Shown: positions 35,537 to 44,929 of the stretch, piece after piece
How the letters are laid out: each line of letters starts with the position of its first letter
Numbering within the stretch: position 1 is the first letter of the stretch
Program-made: the position numbers and the translations under genes
Notes under the pieces: generated by a model
Told to the model about the DNA's origin: nothing
The model's input: only the letters and a program-made list of their open reading frames with translations
Database searches by the model: none
Assembly (NCBI RefSeq): GCF_004791025.1
Contig: NZ_SRUO01000003.1
Coordinates: forward strand, 434,001-498,000
Reading direction: 5' to 3'
DNA: 64,000 bases
From: Mesorhizobium sp. M4B.F.Ca.ET.203.01.1.1
GTDB lineage: Bacteria > Pseudomonadota > Alphaproteobacteria > Rhizobiales > Rhizobiaceae

Positions 35537-38500
35537 ATGAAAAAAGGCGATCATCTCTTCCTCGTCGACGGCTCCGGCTACATTTTCCGCGCCTATCACG
35601 CGCTGCCGCCGCTCAATCGCAAATCCGACGGCTTGCCCACCAATGCCGTGCTCGGCTTCTGCAACATGGTGTGGAAGCTGATGCAGGATGCCCGCAACAC
35701 CGATGTCGGCGTGGTGCCGACGCATTTCGCCGTCATCTTCGACTATTCCTCGAAGACCTTCCGCAACGATCTCTACCCCGAATACAAGGCCAACCGCTCG
35801 GCGCCGCCAGAGGACCTGATCCCGCAGTTCGGCCTGATCCGCCAGGCGACCACGGCTTTCAATCTTCCCTGCATCGAGATGGAGGGCTTCGAGGCCGACG
35901 ACCTCATCGCCACTTATTGCCGGCTTGCCTGCGAGGCTGGCGGCGACACCACCATCATCTCCTCCGACAAGGATCTGATGCAGCTGGTCGGTCCCACGGT
36001 CGGCATGTACGACCCGATGAAGGACCGCCAGATCGGCATCCCCGAAGTGATCGAGAAATGGGGCGTGCCGCCGGAGAAGATGATCGACCTGCAGGCGCTC
36101 ACCGGCGACTCGGTCGACAATGTGCCGGGCGTGCCCGGCATCGGGCCGAAGACGGCGGCGCAGCTTCTGGAGCAGTTCGGCGACCTCGACGCGCTGCTGG
36201 CGCGCGCCGCCGAAATCAAGCAGGAGAAGCGGCGGGAATCGATCATCGCCAATGCCGACAAGGCGCGCATCTCGCGCCAGCTGGTGACGCTGAAGAACGA
36301 CGTGCCGGTCGCCGACGGGCTCGGCGACTTCGAGCTGCATGCGCCGGATGGGCCGAAGCTGATCGGCTTCCTCAAGACCATGGAATTCACCACGCTGACC
36401 CGCCGCGTCGCCGAAGCGACCGGAACCGAGATCGGTGACGTCCAGGCCGCCGCCGTCACCATCGAGCGCGCCGATACCGCGCACGGACCCGATGTCGGAG
36501 CCGGCGCGCCGCCGGCAGCACGGGCCACGCCCGCCGGCAACGACGCCGACAAGCCAGCGCCGGCCATCCGGGGAGAAGACGCGCCGCCGCAGGGCGACAC
36601 CCCTTCCCTGCTCTCGGCGCTTCGCCTGGAGCAGGCGGCGGCGCGCAAGATCGACACATCGGCCTATGTCGCCATTCGCGATGCAGCGGCGCTGACGGCC
36701 TGGATCGCCGAGGCACGGGAAGCCGGTGTCCTCGCCTTCGACACCGAGGCCAGCTCGCCCGACCCGATGCAGGCCGAGTTGATCGGCCTGTCCATGGCGG
36801 TCGCGCCCGGCCGCGCCGCCTATCTGCCGCTCCTCCACAAGAGCGGCACCGGCGACTTGCTGGGCGGCGGCATGCTGGGGAACCAGATCCCCGTCCGCGA
36901 GGCGTTGGCGCTGCTGAAGCCTCTCTTGCAGGACAGGTCCGTTCTCAAGATCGTGCAGGACCTGAAATACGACATCGTCGTGATGAGCCGCCACGGCATC
37001 GAGATCGGCCCATTCGACGACACGATGCTGATCTCCTATGTGCTTGACGCCGGCACGTCCGGCGGCCACGACCTGGCCGGCCTCTCGGAAAAATGGCTGG
37101 GCCATGCCCCGGCCTCCAAGAAGGAGCTTGCCGGATCGGGGAAAAGCGCCGTCGGCTTCGATCAGGTCGATATCGAGCGCGCGACCGCCTACGCCGCCGG
37201 GCAGGCCGATATCACGCTGAGGCTCTGGCAGGTGCTGAAGCCCAGGCTTGCCGCCAAGGGCCTGGTTTCCGTCTACGAGCGGCTGGAGCGGCCGCTGGTG
37301 CCGGTGCTGGCCCGGATGGAGCAGCGCGGCATCTCCGTCGACCGGCAGATCCTCTCCAGGCTGTCGGGAGAGCTGGCGCAGGGTGCGGCCCGCGTCGAGG
37401 AGGAGATCTACGGCATCGTCGGCGAGCGCATCAACATCGGCTCGCCCAAGCAGCTCGGCGACATTTTGTTCGGCAAGATGGGCCTGCCGGGCGGCTCGAA
37501 GACCAAGACCGGGCAATGGTCGACCTCGGCGCAGCTCCTGGAGGACCTTGCGGCCGAAGGCCATGAACTGCCGCGCAAGATCGTCGACTGGCGCCAGCTG
37601 ACGAAACTGAAATCGACCTATACCGACGCGCTGCCTGGCTTCATCCATCCCGACACAAAACGCGTCCACACCTCCTATGCGCTGGCCGCGACGACAACGG
37701 GACGTCTCTCGTCCTCCGACCCCAATCTGCAGAATATCCCGGTGCGCACCGCCGAGGGGCGCAAGATCAGGACTGCCTTCATCGCCGAAAAGGGCCACAA
37801 GCTGGTCTCGGCCGACTACAGCCAGATCGAATTGCGGGTGCTCGCCCACGTCGCCGAGATCCCGCAACTCAAGCAGGCTTTCGCCGATGGCGCCGACATC
37901 CACGCCATCACCGCATCCGAGATGTTCAATGTGCCGGTCGAAGGCATGCCTTCCGAAGTGCGCCGCCGCGCCAAGGCGATCAATTTCGGCATCATCTACG
38001 GCATCTCGGCCTTCGGCCTCGCCAACCAGCTGTCGATCCCGCGCGAGGAGGCCGGCGCCTACATCAAGAAATATTTCGAGCGCTTCCCGGGCATCCGCGA
38101 CTATATCGAGGCGACCAAGGCCTACGCCCGCGAGCACGGCTTTGTCGAAACCATATTCGGCCGCCGTATCCACTATCCGGAGATACGCTCGTCCAACCCG
38201 TCGATCCGCGCCTTCAACGAGCGCGCCTCGATCAACGCCAGGCTGCAGGGCACGGCAGCCGATATCATCCGCCGCGCCATGGTGCATATGGAGGAGGCGC
38301 TGGAGAAGGCCGGCCTGTCGGCCCGCATGCTGTTGCAGGTGCATGACGAGCTGATCTTCGAGACCGTGGAGTCCGAGGTCGAGGCGACGCTTCCCGTCGT
38401 GCGCCGGGTGATGGAGAACGCGCCGATGCCGGCGGTGTCGATGTCGGTGCCGCTGCATGTCGATGCGCGGGCCGCCAACAACTGGGACGAGGCGCATTGA
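35537..38500 (+). CDS. polA: DNA polymerase I
   Basis: A 987-residue three-domain polymerase. The 5'-3' exonuclease (1-300) starts LFLVDGSGYIFRAYHALPPL and includes SSDKDLMQLV and the helix-hairpin-helix GVPGIGPKTAAQLL. The 3'-5' exonuclease (about 390-590) retains FDTEASSPD, LKYDIVVMSRHG and a YAAGQADITL Tyr/Asp motif, so proofreading is probably intact. The polymerase domain has motif A SADYSQIELRVLAH, motif B RRRAKAINFGIIYG and motif C LLQVHDELIFE. It serves repair and Okazaki fragment maturation. I chose MKKGDHLFLVDGSG; the upstream frame is open but atypical. Confidence 0.96.
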   Translation: MKKGDHLFLVDGSGYIFRAYHALPPLNRKSDGLPTNAVLGFCNMVWKLMQDARNTDVGVVPTHFAVIFDYSSKTFRNDLYPEYKANRSAPPEDLIPQFGLIRQATTAFNLPCIEMEGFEADDLIATYCRLACEAGGDTTIISSDKDLMQLVGPTVGMYDPMKDRQIGIPEVIEKWGVPPEKMIDLQALTGDSVDNVPGVPGIGPKTAAQLLEQFGDLDALLARAAEIKQEKRRESIIANADKARISRQLVTLKNDVPVADGLGDFELHAPDGPKLIGFLKTMEFTTLTRRVAEATGTEIGDVQAAAVTIERADTAHGPDVGAGAPPAARATPAGNDADKPAPAIRGEDAPPQGDTPSLLSALRLEQAAARKIDTSAYVAIRDAAALTAWIAEAREAGVLAFDTEASSPDPMQAELIGLSMAVAPGRAAYLPLLHKSGTGDLLGGGMLGNQIPVREALALLKPLLQDRSVLKIVQDLKYDIVVMSRHGIEIGPFDDTMLISYVLDAGTSGGHDLAGLSEKWLGHAPASKKELAGSGKSAVGFDQVDIERATAYAAGQADITLRLWQVLKPRLAAKGLVSVYERLERPLVPVLARMEQRGISVDRQILSRLSGELAQGAARVEEEIYGIVGERINIGSPKQLGDILFGKMGLPGGSKTKTGQWSTSAQLLEDLAAEGHELPRKIVDWRQLTKLKSTYTDALPGFIHPDTKRVHTSYALAATTTGRLSSSDPNLQNIPVRTAEGRKIRTAFIAEKGHKLVSADYSQIELRVLAHVAEIPQLKQAFADGADIHAITASEMFNVPVEGMPSEVRRRAKAINFGIIYGISAFGLANQLSIPREEAGAYIKKYFERFPGIRDYIEATKAYAREHGFVETIFGRRIHYPEIRSSNPSIRAFNERASINARLQGTAADIIRRAMVHMEEALEKAGLSARMLLQVHDELIFETVESEVEATLPVVRRVMENAPMPAVSMSVPLHVDARAANNWDEAH

Positions 38501-38501
38501 T

Positions 38502-39131
38502 GTGAACGCGTTGCTGCCGTCCTCGACAGCCCCGGTCCTCTCCTTTTCGCTTGCATGCCTGCTGATCGAACTCACGCCGGGTCCGAACATGACCTATCTG
38601 GCGCTGATTTCCGCCAGCCAGGGACGCCGCGCCGGCTTTGCCACGGTGGCGGGTATCGCCTCGGGACTGGCGACCGTCGGCGCGGTCGCGGCCTTCGGCG
38701 TCGCCGAACTGATCCAGGCATCTCGGCCGCTCTACGAGGGACTTCGCTGGGCCGGGGTGCTGTTCCTTCTCTACCTCGCCTGGGAAGGCTGGACCGCGGG
38801 AACGGACGTCGTATCGAGCGCCGGCGGCGCGCACGGCAAGCATTTCATGCGCGGGCTCGTCACCAATCTCCTGAACCCCAAGGCGGCGGTCTTTTACGTC
38901 GCGGTGCTGCCGACCTTCGTCGACGCCTCACGGCCGGTCCTTTCCCAGACAGTCATGCTCACCGCGGTCTATGTGGCGATCGCGACTGCTGTTCACGGCG
39001 TCATCGTTGTGCTGGCGGGGACGCTGGAACCGTTCCTCAACGATCCAAGACGGGAGCGATTTGCCCGACGGCTGCTTTCCGCCCTGCTGGCGCTGGTCGC
39101 GTTCTGGTTCGCCTGGTCGACCGCGCGCTGA
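38502..39131 (+). CDS. LysE family translocator
   Basis: A 209-residue exporter with six helices. The family signature ELTPGPNMTYLALISASQGR lies at about 20-40 and NLLNPKAAVFYVAVLPTFVD at about 120-140. LysE/RhtB proteins export amino acids or their derivatives; the substrate is unknown. GTG 38502 lies immediately after the polA stop (TGATGTG), with GAGG about ten bases upstream, suggesting read-through from polA. A RIME-like element follows the gene. Confidence 0.88.
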   Translation: MNALLPSSTAPVLSFSLACLLIELTPGPNMTYLALISASQGRRAGFATVAGIASGLATVGAVAAFGVAELIQASRPLYEGLRWAGVLFLLYLAWEGWTAGTDVVSSAGGAHGKHFMRGLVTNLLNPKAAVFYVAVLPTFVDASRPVLSQTVMLTAVYVAIATAVHGVIVVLAGTLEPFLNDPRRERFARRLLSALLALVAFWFAWSTAR

Positions 39132-39152
39132 TGCGATTCGCTCCGGGGTCTG

Positions 39153-39280
39153 TTGAGATTCAGGTCAGGCCGAGCCGAGAAGGGTGGGTTCCGAGAACCG
39201 GAGCGGAGCGTACTTGAGGTACGCGAGCACGGGAAACGCTGGAGCCCGCCATTTGCAGGCCGGCCTCACCTGAATATCAA
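39153..39280. repeat. RIME-like intergenic element, copy B
   Basis: The best-preserved copy. The left end TTGAGATTCAGGTCAGGCCG (39153-39172) and right end CGGCCTCACCTGAATATCAA (39261-39280) are 20-bp inverted repeats with two mismatches. The interior contains a small hairpin GCGTAC-ttgag-GTACGC. It separates the convergent LysE and zur genes and could end both transcripts. Related copies are at 15553-15644 and 55044-55163. Confidence 0.8.
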
Positions 39281-39286
39281 TAGACC

Positions 39287-39691
39287 CTAGGCCGCCTCGG
39301 CCCGGCACTTGGCGCATACACCGCGAAACTCGATTACCGCCTTCTTGGCGGCAAAGCCCGTCGAGCGCACCCATTCGTCCAGACGGTGGTCGACATCATG
39401 GTCGGACATCTCGGTCACCTGGCCGCATGTGTCGCAAATGGCGAAGGCGGTCATCGAATGGCTGTGGTCGTGCGGCTCGGCGCAGGCGACGAAGGAGTTG
39501 AGGCTCTCCAGCCGGTGCACGAAACCCGACTTCACCAGCGTATCGAGGGCGCGATAGACCTGCAGCGGCGCGCGAAAGCCGCGTTCGCGCAGCTGGTCGA
39601 GCAACATATAGGCGCTGAGCGGTCCGCTGGCGGCCTCGAGCTTTTCGAGCACGCACAACTGGTTCTTCGTCAGCACATCCCTTGCCGCCAT
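39287..39691 (-). CDS. zur: Zinc uptake regulator Zur (Fur family)
   Basis: A 134-residue Fur-family repressor. The winged helix is LTKNQLCVLEKLEAASGPLS followed by RAPLQVYRALDTLVKSGFVH, typical of alphaproteobacterial Zur. The C-terminal part has the regulatory His-rich stretch EPHDHSHSMTAF and two structural Zn pairs, ICDTCGQ and VCAKCRA. With zinc it would repress high-affinity zinc uptake. No znuABC genes are present here. The start is ATG 39691 with AGGA upstream; the frame runs on to 40018 over the intergenic gap. Confidence 0.85.
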   Translation of the reverse strand: MAARDVLTKNQLCVLEKLEAASGPLSAYMLLDQLRERGFRAPLQVYRALDTLVKSGFVHRLESLNSFVACAEPHDHSHSMTAFAICDTCGQVTEMSDHDVDHRLDEWVRSTGFAAKKAVIEFRGVCAKCRAEAA

Positions 39692-39923
39692 GGTCCTGCT
39701 TCCAGTCTGCTTGCGCCGTCCGCGCGCCATTTGCGCATGCAAGTGGCCTGAATTCCACTGAGATAGCGACGAACCGCCTCTTTTGCCACTGTTTCCGTCG
39801 CCATCGACGGCACCGCTTCGGTGATTGGTCATCGCCATCGCGCAACCAGCCTTCAAAATACTGACAAAATCATCGACGAGGGTTACCACTGCTTGCGAAT
39901 TCGATCGGGCTTGGGGGGCATCC

Positions 39924-42134
39924 ATGATCAGATTGACACGCCGGACGCTGCTTGTCGGCGCCTCCGCGCTGACGGCTGCGGGGACGTTGTCGTTCCGTGC
40001 GCTTGCCGCCCAGCGCACCTATCACGCGCTGCTGGTCGCTTGCACCGACTATCCGAACCTGCCGAAGAAGAACTGGCTGATCGGGCCGAAGAACGATGCC
40101 GGCCTGGTGCGCGACTACCTGCTGAGGAACACCCCGGCCCCGGTGAAGTTCGCGCCCGGGAACGTCACCCTGCTTGCCAAGGATGTCGACGGCGCCGCCG
40201 GCCTGCCGACGCACGCGGCGATCAAGGCGGCGCTGGCCAACCTCGCTGCCAGGGTCAAGCGCGACGACTTCGTCTATCTGCATCTGTCCGGCCATGGCGC
40301 CCAGCAGCCCCAGGCGACCAAGGGCGACGAGACCGACGGCCTCGACGAGATCTTCCTTCCCGTCGACATCGAAAAATGGGTCAACCGCGAGGCGGGCGTG
40401 CCCAACGCGCTCGTCGACAATGAGGTCGGCGCCGCGCTCGACGCCATCCGCGACAAGGGCGCCTTCGTCTGGGTGGTGTTCGACTGCTGCCATTCCGGCA
40501 CGGCGACACGCGCCGCCAAGGTCGACGACGAGATGGAGCGCAAGGTCGAGTTTGCCGATCTGGTCGGCGGCGGCGAGGCCGAACGGGCAGCTGCCGTGAA
40601 GCTCTATGCGGACATCGCGGCGACCGCGACGCGCGGCTTCGACGAGAACGGCCAGCGCAAGCCCGCCTTCCACCTGACGCCGACTGGCGCCGAATCGACC
40701 GCCAAGGGCAAGCTGGTCGCCTTCTATGCCGCGCAGACCGTCGAAACGACGCCGGAGATGCCGCTGCCCAAGGGCACCGCCGATGCGCCGCGCTTCGGCC
40801 TGTTCACCTTCACCATCCTGTCCAAGCTGGCCGAGAACCCCGCAGTCACCTACCGCCAGCTCGGCCAGGCGGTACTGCAGCAATATTCGGCCGACAGCCG
40901 CACGCGGCCGACGCCGCTCTTCGAAGGCGAGCTCGATGCGCGCGTCTTCGGCACCGACAGGGCCGATGCGGTCATGCAATGGCCGCTGGTCGTCAAGGAC
41001 GGTGCGGCGACGATTGGCGCCGGGCTGCTGCAGCGACTCACCCCCGGAAGCAAGCTCGCCATCCTGCCTTCGGCCCTGTCGCAACTGTCTGAAGCGCTCG
41101 GCTATGTCGAGGTGCAGTCGGCCAGGAACCTGGAGAGCTGGGTGAAGCCGGTGGAGCTCGACGGCAAGCCGGCGCTGACGCTGGCTGATATCCCGGCCAA
41201 TGCCTATGCGCGCGTCGCCGAGCTCGCGGTCGACTACAAGCTCGTGGTGGCGCGGCCGGCGGCGACCGACGGCCTCGACAAGGAGACCGCGCTGGTGAAT
41301 TCGGTTCTGGACGAACTGGCGGCCAGGGAGAAATCCGGCTTCCACGTCGAGCTGGTCGAGCCCGGCAAGAGCGCCGATCTGCGACTGGCGGTGCTGCGCG
41401 AGAACGCGATCGCCGGCGCCGCGGCCGCTGCCACCGACAAGCCGGCGCTGTGGTTCCTGCCGGCCTCCGGCGATGTGAAGGACGGCGGCAGGCCGCCGCT
41501 GATAATCATTCACCCGGATGATCGCGCCAAGCTAGTCGAGGCGACGGCGAAGAACCTGACCACCATCTTCCGCGCCACCGGCCTCTCCAGGCTGGCCGCC
41601 GCGTCCGACTACCGGCCGGAAGAGGTCAGCGTCGAGTTCGAGATCAGGCGCCAGGGCGGCGACGCACTGGAGCCGCTGCAGGCCTCGACCGTGCCGCGCG
41701 TCTCGCCGGGCGACGAGGTGCATATCAGGGCCAGGAACGATTCCGACAAATATGTCGACATCAACGTGCTCTATGTCGGCAGCGACTATTCCATCACCCA
41801 TATCGTCGCCGAGCGGCTGGCGCCCGCCAACGGCTCGCCGGATGCCGGCTTGCGGGAGGGGCTGCTGGCCTTCACCGACACCAGCTTCGGCATGGAGCGG
41901 ATGATCGCCGTGCTGACCGAGGCACCGCCGCAGAGCGAGAAGGAGGACCTGAGCTTCCTGGCGCAGGACGGCGTGCCTTCGGCCACCCGCACGGTCGGCG
42001 GCTCCGGCTTCTCCGACATGCTCGCCGATATCGGCATGGCACCTTCGACACGCTCGGTGATGAAGCTTGCCGACAGGAGCGGCCCGAAGGGCGCGGTGAT
42101 GATTTTTCCGATGGAGACAGTGCCGCGCGCCTGA
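39924..42134 (+). CDS. Tat-exported metacaspase (C14 caspase-like peptidase)
   Basis: A 736-residue protein. A Tat signal peptide (LTRRTLLVGASALTAAGTLS, cut near Ala29) precedes a caspase-hemoglobinase fold (about 31-370) with His124 in LHLSGHGAQQ and Cys189 in VFDCCHSGTA, the metacaspase form of the dyad. A long C-terminal region follows; its last part (about 600-690; VSPGDEVHIRARNDSDKYVD) resembles DUF4384, often fused to bacterial caspases. Metacaspases cut after Arg/Lys. A small exported protein and a membrane protein follow on the same strand, and two serine protease genes lie beyond. Target unknown. Confidence 0.9.
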   Translation: MIRLTRRTLLVGASALTAAGTLSFRALAAQRTYHALLVACTDYPNLPKKNWLIGPKNDAGLVRDYLLRNTPAPVKFAPGNVTLLAKDVDGAAGLPTHAAIKAALANLAARVKRDDFVYLHLSGHGAQQPQATKGDETDGLDEIFLPVDIEKWVNREAGVPNALVDNEVGAALDAIRDKGAFVWVVFDCCHSGTATRAAKVDDEMERKVEFADLVGGGEAERAAAVKLYADIAATATRGFDENGQRKPAFHLTPTGAESTAKGKLVAFYAAQTVETTPEMPLPKGTADAPRFGLFTFTILSKLAENPAVTYRQLGQAVLQQYSADSRTRPTPLFEGELDARVFGTDRADAVMQWPLVVKDGAATIGAGLLQRLTPGSKLAILPSALSQLSEALGYVEVQSARNLESWVKPVELDGKPALTLADIPANAYARVAELAVDYKLVVARPAATDGLDKETALVNSVLDELAAREKSGFHVELVEPGKSADLRLAVLRENAIAGAAAAATDKPALWFLPASGDVKDGGRPPLIIIHPDDRAKLVEATAKNLTTIFRATGLSRLAAASDYRPEEVSVEFEIRRQGGDALEPLQASTVPRVSPGDEVHIRARNDSDKYVDINVLYVGSDYSITHIVAERLAPANGSPDAGLREGLLAFTDTSFGMERMIAVLTEAPPQSEKEDLSFLAQDGVPSATRTVGGSGFSDMLADIGMAPSTRSVMKLADRSGPKGAVMIFPMETVPRA

Positions 42135-42238
42135 GCGCAGGCCGCCGCAAAAGCCTGTCGCAACCGCTGCATCGGCTCTTGCGCGACCGGCCTTGTGCGT
42201 GGACATTCTGGCGCGGCACGGAAAGGATGAGGACGCTT

Positions 42239-42613
42239 GTGAGAACCAACCTGCATTACTGGCTCGGAGCGGGCCTTCTTTTCGCGGCGCTGCCGCTCGC
42301 CCCTGCCTGGGCGGAGGAGAGCTGCGGCCTCTGCGCCAAGCAGATCGTCACCAATTCCGAACTGGCGGGCTGCTTTCTCGACCAGTACGACCAGATCGCC
42401 AAGACCGGCAACGAAGCCGTCGTGGTCGATCTCAGCGACTGCGCCTCGCGTGGCGTGGTCGAGGCCCTGCCCTCGCCGAACAAGGCACCCGCCGAACCGG
42501 ACGTGCAGTTCATGGTCTCGCGCCCTCAGCTCGACTGCCTGAAAAGGAAGCTTGAGGCGCCGGGCATCGTGCTCGACCCGACCGCCACCATCGATCTGGA
42601 CAGCTGCCGATGA
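42239..42613 (+). CDS. Exported cysteine-containing protein of unknown family
   Basis: A 124-residue protein with a Sec signal peptide (HYWLGAGLLFAALPLAPAWA). The mature part begins EESCGLCAKQIVTNSELAGC and carries six cysteines, enough for three disulfides. I do not recognise the family. GTG 42239 has GAGG at a good distance; ATG 42227 is an alternative four codons upstream. It lies 104 bases after the metacaspase and overlaps the next gene by four bases, so the three are probably one operon. It may be a substrate, inhibitor or partner of the caspase (inference). Confidence 0.75.
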   Translation: MRTNLHYWLGAGLLFAALPLAPAWAEESCGLCAKQIVTNSELAGCFLDQYDQIAKTGNEAVVVDLSDCASRGVVEALPSPNKAPAEPDVQFMVSRPQLDCLKRKLEAPGIVLDPTATIDLDSCR

Positions 42614-43335
42614 AGAAGCCGGGGGGCAAGGTGACAGAACAAGTAGTGCCTGCGACGGCGCTGACGACGGCCGAGCCTTCGCCGGCCAAGAAGGCCGAGG
42701 CGCTGCCGGAAACCACCGAGGGTTTCCCGTGGCCGAGCAGCCACGAGATCAAGAAGGAATCGAACCCCTTCACCGATCGCGACTGGCGCATGCTGGCCTA
42801 CGCCTGGTCGGGCCTTTTGGTGCGGCTTGTGATCATCTTCACGCTTCTGTTCTCCGTCTTCCAGTTCCTGGCCAACCAGGAGCAGAAGCGCGTCGAGCAG
42901 ACCATGGCGCTGGTCGAGCTCTGGGAGAGCAAGGACTTGCAGCAGGCGCAACGCGCGCTCAAGGAGCGGCTGGCGGCGCTGAACACCAAATACGACAATC
43001 TGCTTAGCGCCAATCCGACGCCGACCGAGGAACAGGTGTTCAGGCAGCGCATCGGCATCGAGGCGATGACCGGCGATGGCGGGAGTATGCCGCTTGCCGA
43101 TTTCAGCGATCACTTCGACCGCATCGTCTATTTCCTCAACCGCCTTTCCATCTGCGTCGAGAGCGACCTCTGTTCGCGCAAGGTGGCGGACGCCTATTTC
43201 CGCGACTATGCCGTTTCCTTCTGGAGTTATTTCGCCGGCTATATAGACAAGCAGCGCAAGGCCGGCTCCGCCAACTTCGCCTCGGCGATCGAGACCTATG
43301 TGCGCCAGGAGCAGCCCGAGGCGACGTCCAAATAA
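42610..43335 (+). CDS. Single-span membrane protein with helical domain, metacaspase operon
   Basis: A 241-residue protein: a disordered Pro/Glu-rich N-terminus (1-55), one transmembrane helix (about 66-88, LVRLVIIFTLLFSVFQFLAN) and a mostly helical C-terminal domain with EQTMALVELWESKDLQQAQR and DHFDRIVYFLNRLSICVESD. The layout resembles DUF4760-like membrane proteins, but I am not sure. The ATG overlaps the stop of the cysteine-containing protein (ATGA). It could anchor or sense for the exported protease (inference). Confidence 0.75.
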   Translation: MKKPGGKVTEQVVPATALTTAEPSPAKKAEALPETTEGFPWPSSHEIKKESNPFTDRDWRMLAYAWSGLLVRLVIIFTLLFSVFQFLANQEQKRVEQTMALVELWESKDLQQAQRALKERLAALNTKYDNLLSANPTPTEEQVFRQRIGIEAMTGDGGSMPLADFSDHFDRIVYFLNRLSICVESDLCSRKVADAYFRDYAVSFWSYFAGYIDKQRKAGSANFASAIETYVRQEQPEATSK

Positions 43336-43363
43336 GGGCGAAGCGATCGGTGGCCCGGATGTG

Positions 43364-43398
43364 AAAAACCGGCAGTGGGATCAACCCTACCGCCGGTT
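43364..43398 (-). terminator. Intrinsic terminator of the V8-like protease gene
   Basis: AACCGGC (43367-43373) and GCCGGTT (43392-43398) form a 7-bp stem with an inner GGG/CCC pairing. Read leftward it is followed by a run of five T. It lies 36 bases beyond the stop of the minus-strand serine protease, between convergent genes. Confidence 0.65.
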
Positions 43399-43433
43399 GT
43401 TCGATCGCTCCTATCAGCGGGTCGGAACAAGCC

Positions 43434-44537
43434 TCATTTGTAGAGGCTGTTGATCCACTCGATATTGGCGGCGTGGAGCCTGACCGCGGTGTTGGCGTCC
43501 GGACTTTCGGCGACGTTCACGCCGGTGATGACACGCTGCTTGGCGGCGTTGTCATAGGCGTAGACCGAGCTGCCGCTCGAACCCGGGAACGTATCGCAAT
43601 CGTACTGGAAATAGTCCGTGCCGATGTTTTCGGCATGCACTTCGCAACTTGCCTTCCACATCGTGCCCATCGGCTTGTCGCCGGGATAGCCGACGATATT
43701 GGCGGTGAAGTCGCCCAGATCCTCGTAGTTGGCATAGCCCAGCCAGCCGAGATTGGTGCCGACATCCTGCTTCAGCGTGACGATGCCGAGATCCCACGGC
43801 ACGACCGAGCCGTAGAAACCCTGGTAGTTGTCGATGAAGCCCTGCAGGACATAGGCGCTTTCATAGGTGAAGGCGCCGAACGGCGCATCGTCGGCGGTGC
43901 TGCCGTTGAGGCCCGGCACGAACAGATATTCGTCGAGCCAGGCGCCATCCTCATGGCTGTAGAGGCAGTGCGCCGCGGTAAGCACGGTGCGCGGACCGAT
44001 CAGCGTCGCCGAGCAGCTGCCGAACTTGCCGGTCTTGGGCGACTTGGCCTCGAGATAGCCGATGGCCGAGAACGGATAGGTCTTGGTGTTCTTGACCTGC
44101 TCGCGGTCGTCTGTGCCGAACACCTGGCGGCCTGCTTCGCCTTCCGTCAGCCCGGGGTCTCCGGTGTTCTGCGGACCTGAAGCGTCGGCCCCCCCGTCGG
44201 CCGGTTTGTTCAGTTCCTCGATGATCAGTTCCTTCAGCGCCTCGTTCGCCTCGATCTTGATCTCCTTGCCGTCGGCGGAACGTCCGACGATGCCATAGGA
44301 CTTGACCGCCGCGTCCTCGTCGGCGAGCGGTGCGGCGCGGCTGGCCTCGTCCTCGGTCAGTTTCGGCGGCGCGATCGGCTTTGCCCGGCCCGGTTTGTAG
44401 TCGCCCGATCCCGCATCGCGCATGCTTTCGCCATTGCCGGCATTGGCAGTGCCGGGATTGGCGGCGAAGGCGGGCACCAGCCACATCGCGGTGGAAAGAA
44501 ACGCGGACGCAATGATGGTGTTCGTCAGTTTTGTCAC
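43434..44537 (-). CDS. Exported V8-like serine protease (family S1B type)
   Basis: A 367-residue protein with a signal peptide (about 1-26), a long low-complexity pro-region (27-150, rich in Asp/Glu/Pro/Gly) and a chymotrypsin-fold domain. The triad is His190 in VLTAAHCLY, Asp249 in VPWDLGIVTL and Ser321 in FPGSSGSSVY; the GxSGS context is typical of glutamyl endopeptidase-like enzymes. The start is GTG 44537 behind GGGAGAG. It is transcribed away from the trypsin gene, from the same 392-bp intergenic region, and converges on the metacaspase operon. Confidence 0.85.
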   Translation of the reverse strand: MTKLTNTIIASAFLSTAMWLVPAFAANPGTANAGNGESMRDAGSGDYKPGRAKPIAPPKLTEDEASRAAPLADEDAAVKSYGIVGRSADGKEIKIEANEALKELIIEELNKPADGGADASGPQNTGDPGLTEGEAGRQVFGTDDREQVKNTKTYPFSAIGYLEAKSPKTGKFGSCSATLIGPRTVLTAAHCLYSHEDGAWLDEYLFVPGLNGSTADDAPFGAFTYESAYVLQGFIDNYQGFYGSVVPWDLGIVTLKQDVGTNLGWLGYANYEDLGDFTANIVGYPGDKPMGTMWKASCEVHAENIGTDYFQYDCDTFPGSSGSSVYAYDNAAKQRVITGVNVAESPDANTAVRLHAANIEWINSLYK

Positions 44538-44929
44538 GGTGAGACTCTCCCAAAAGTCAGCAAGGACTGGATCAAGATACAGAAATATTGTCGAGATCGT
44601 GGTGGCGCCAAAACCGAGTTTTGGTAACGCCGACCAGATCATTGCCCCGCGCGGTCAGTTGAGGCCCCCGCCAAAAACTCCCCTTCGATATACTGCCTAA
44701 AATATTCCAACATTGGCAATGACAAATCGCTTCCACGTAGCCCGTGGGGGGCTATAGGTTTGAGCGGGTTCTGCTCGCGGGCACGATTAGCAGAAGTGGC
44801 ATTCGGTTTTATGACCGGTTTGCGCGCCGATCCGGGCTGCGCGTGGCCGGTCGTTCAAAACCGGTGCCTCGGGCAGCGGATCATGCGCCGGGCCGGCCTG
44901 TTCGGGAACGTTCGTCTCAGGAGGTCATG
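44538..44929. other. Shared intergenic region of the two divergent proteases
   Basis: About 390 bases between the starts of the V8-like and trypsin genes. It is less GC-rich than its surroundings, with AT-rich spots at about 44576-44600 and 44690-44735 where promoters could lie, and a small GCCC/GGGC hairpin near 44740-44755. The open frame from 44744 is not convincing as an N-terminal extension. No clear operator was found. Confidence 0.5.

Noticed and set aside
35438..38590. A 1050-codon open frame antisense to polA
   Set aside because: It mirrors polA in the frame left open by GC-rich third positions, has no recognisable domain and no ribosome binding site, while polA has every family motif.
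39692..40018. Long N-terminal extension of Zur
   Set aside because: It covers the intergenic gap and part of the metacaspase start; the 134-residue form from 39691 matches family length.
44744..44929. An N-terminal extension of the trypsin
   Set aside because: It would put 60 Arg-rich residues ahead of a normal signal peptide; AGGAGG fits a start at 44927-44930.
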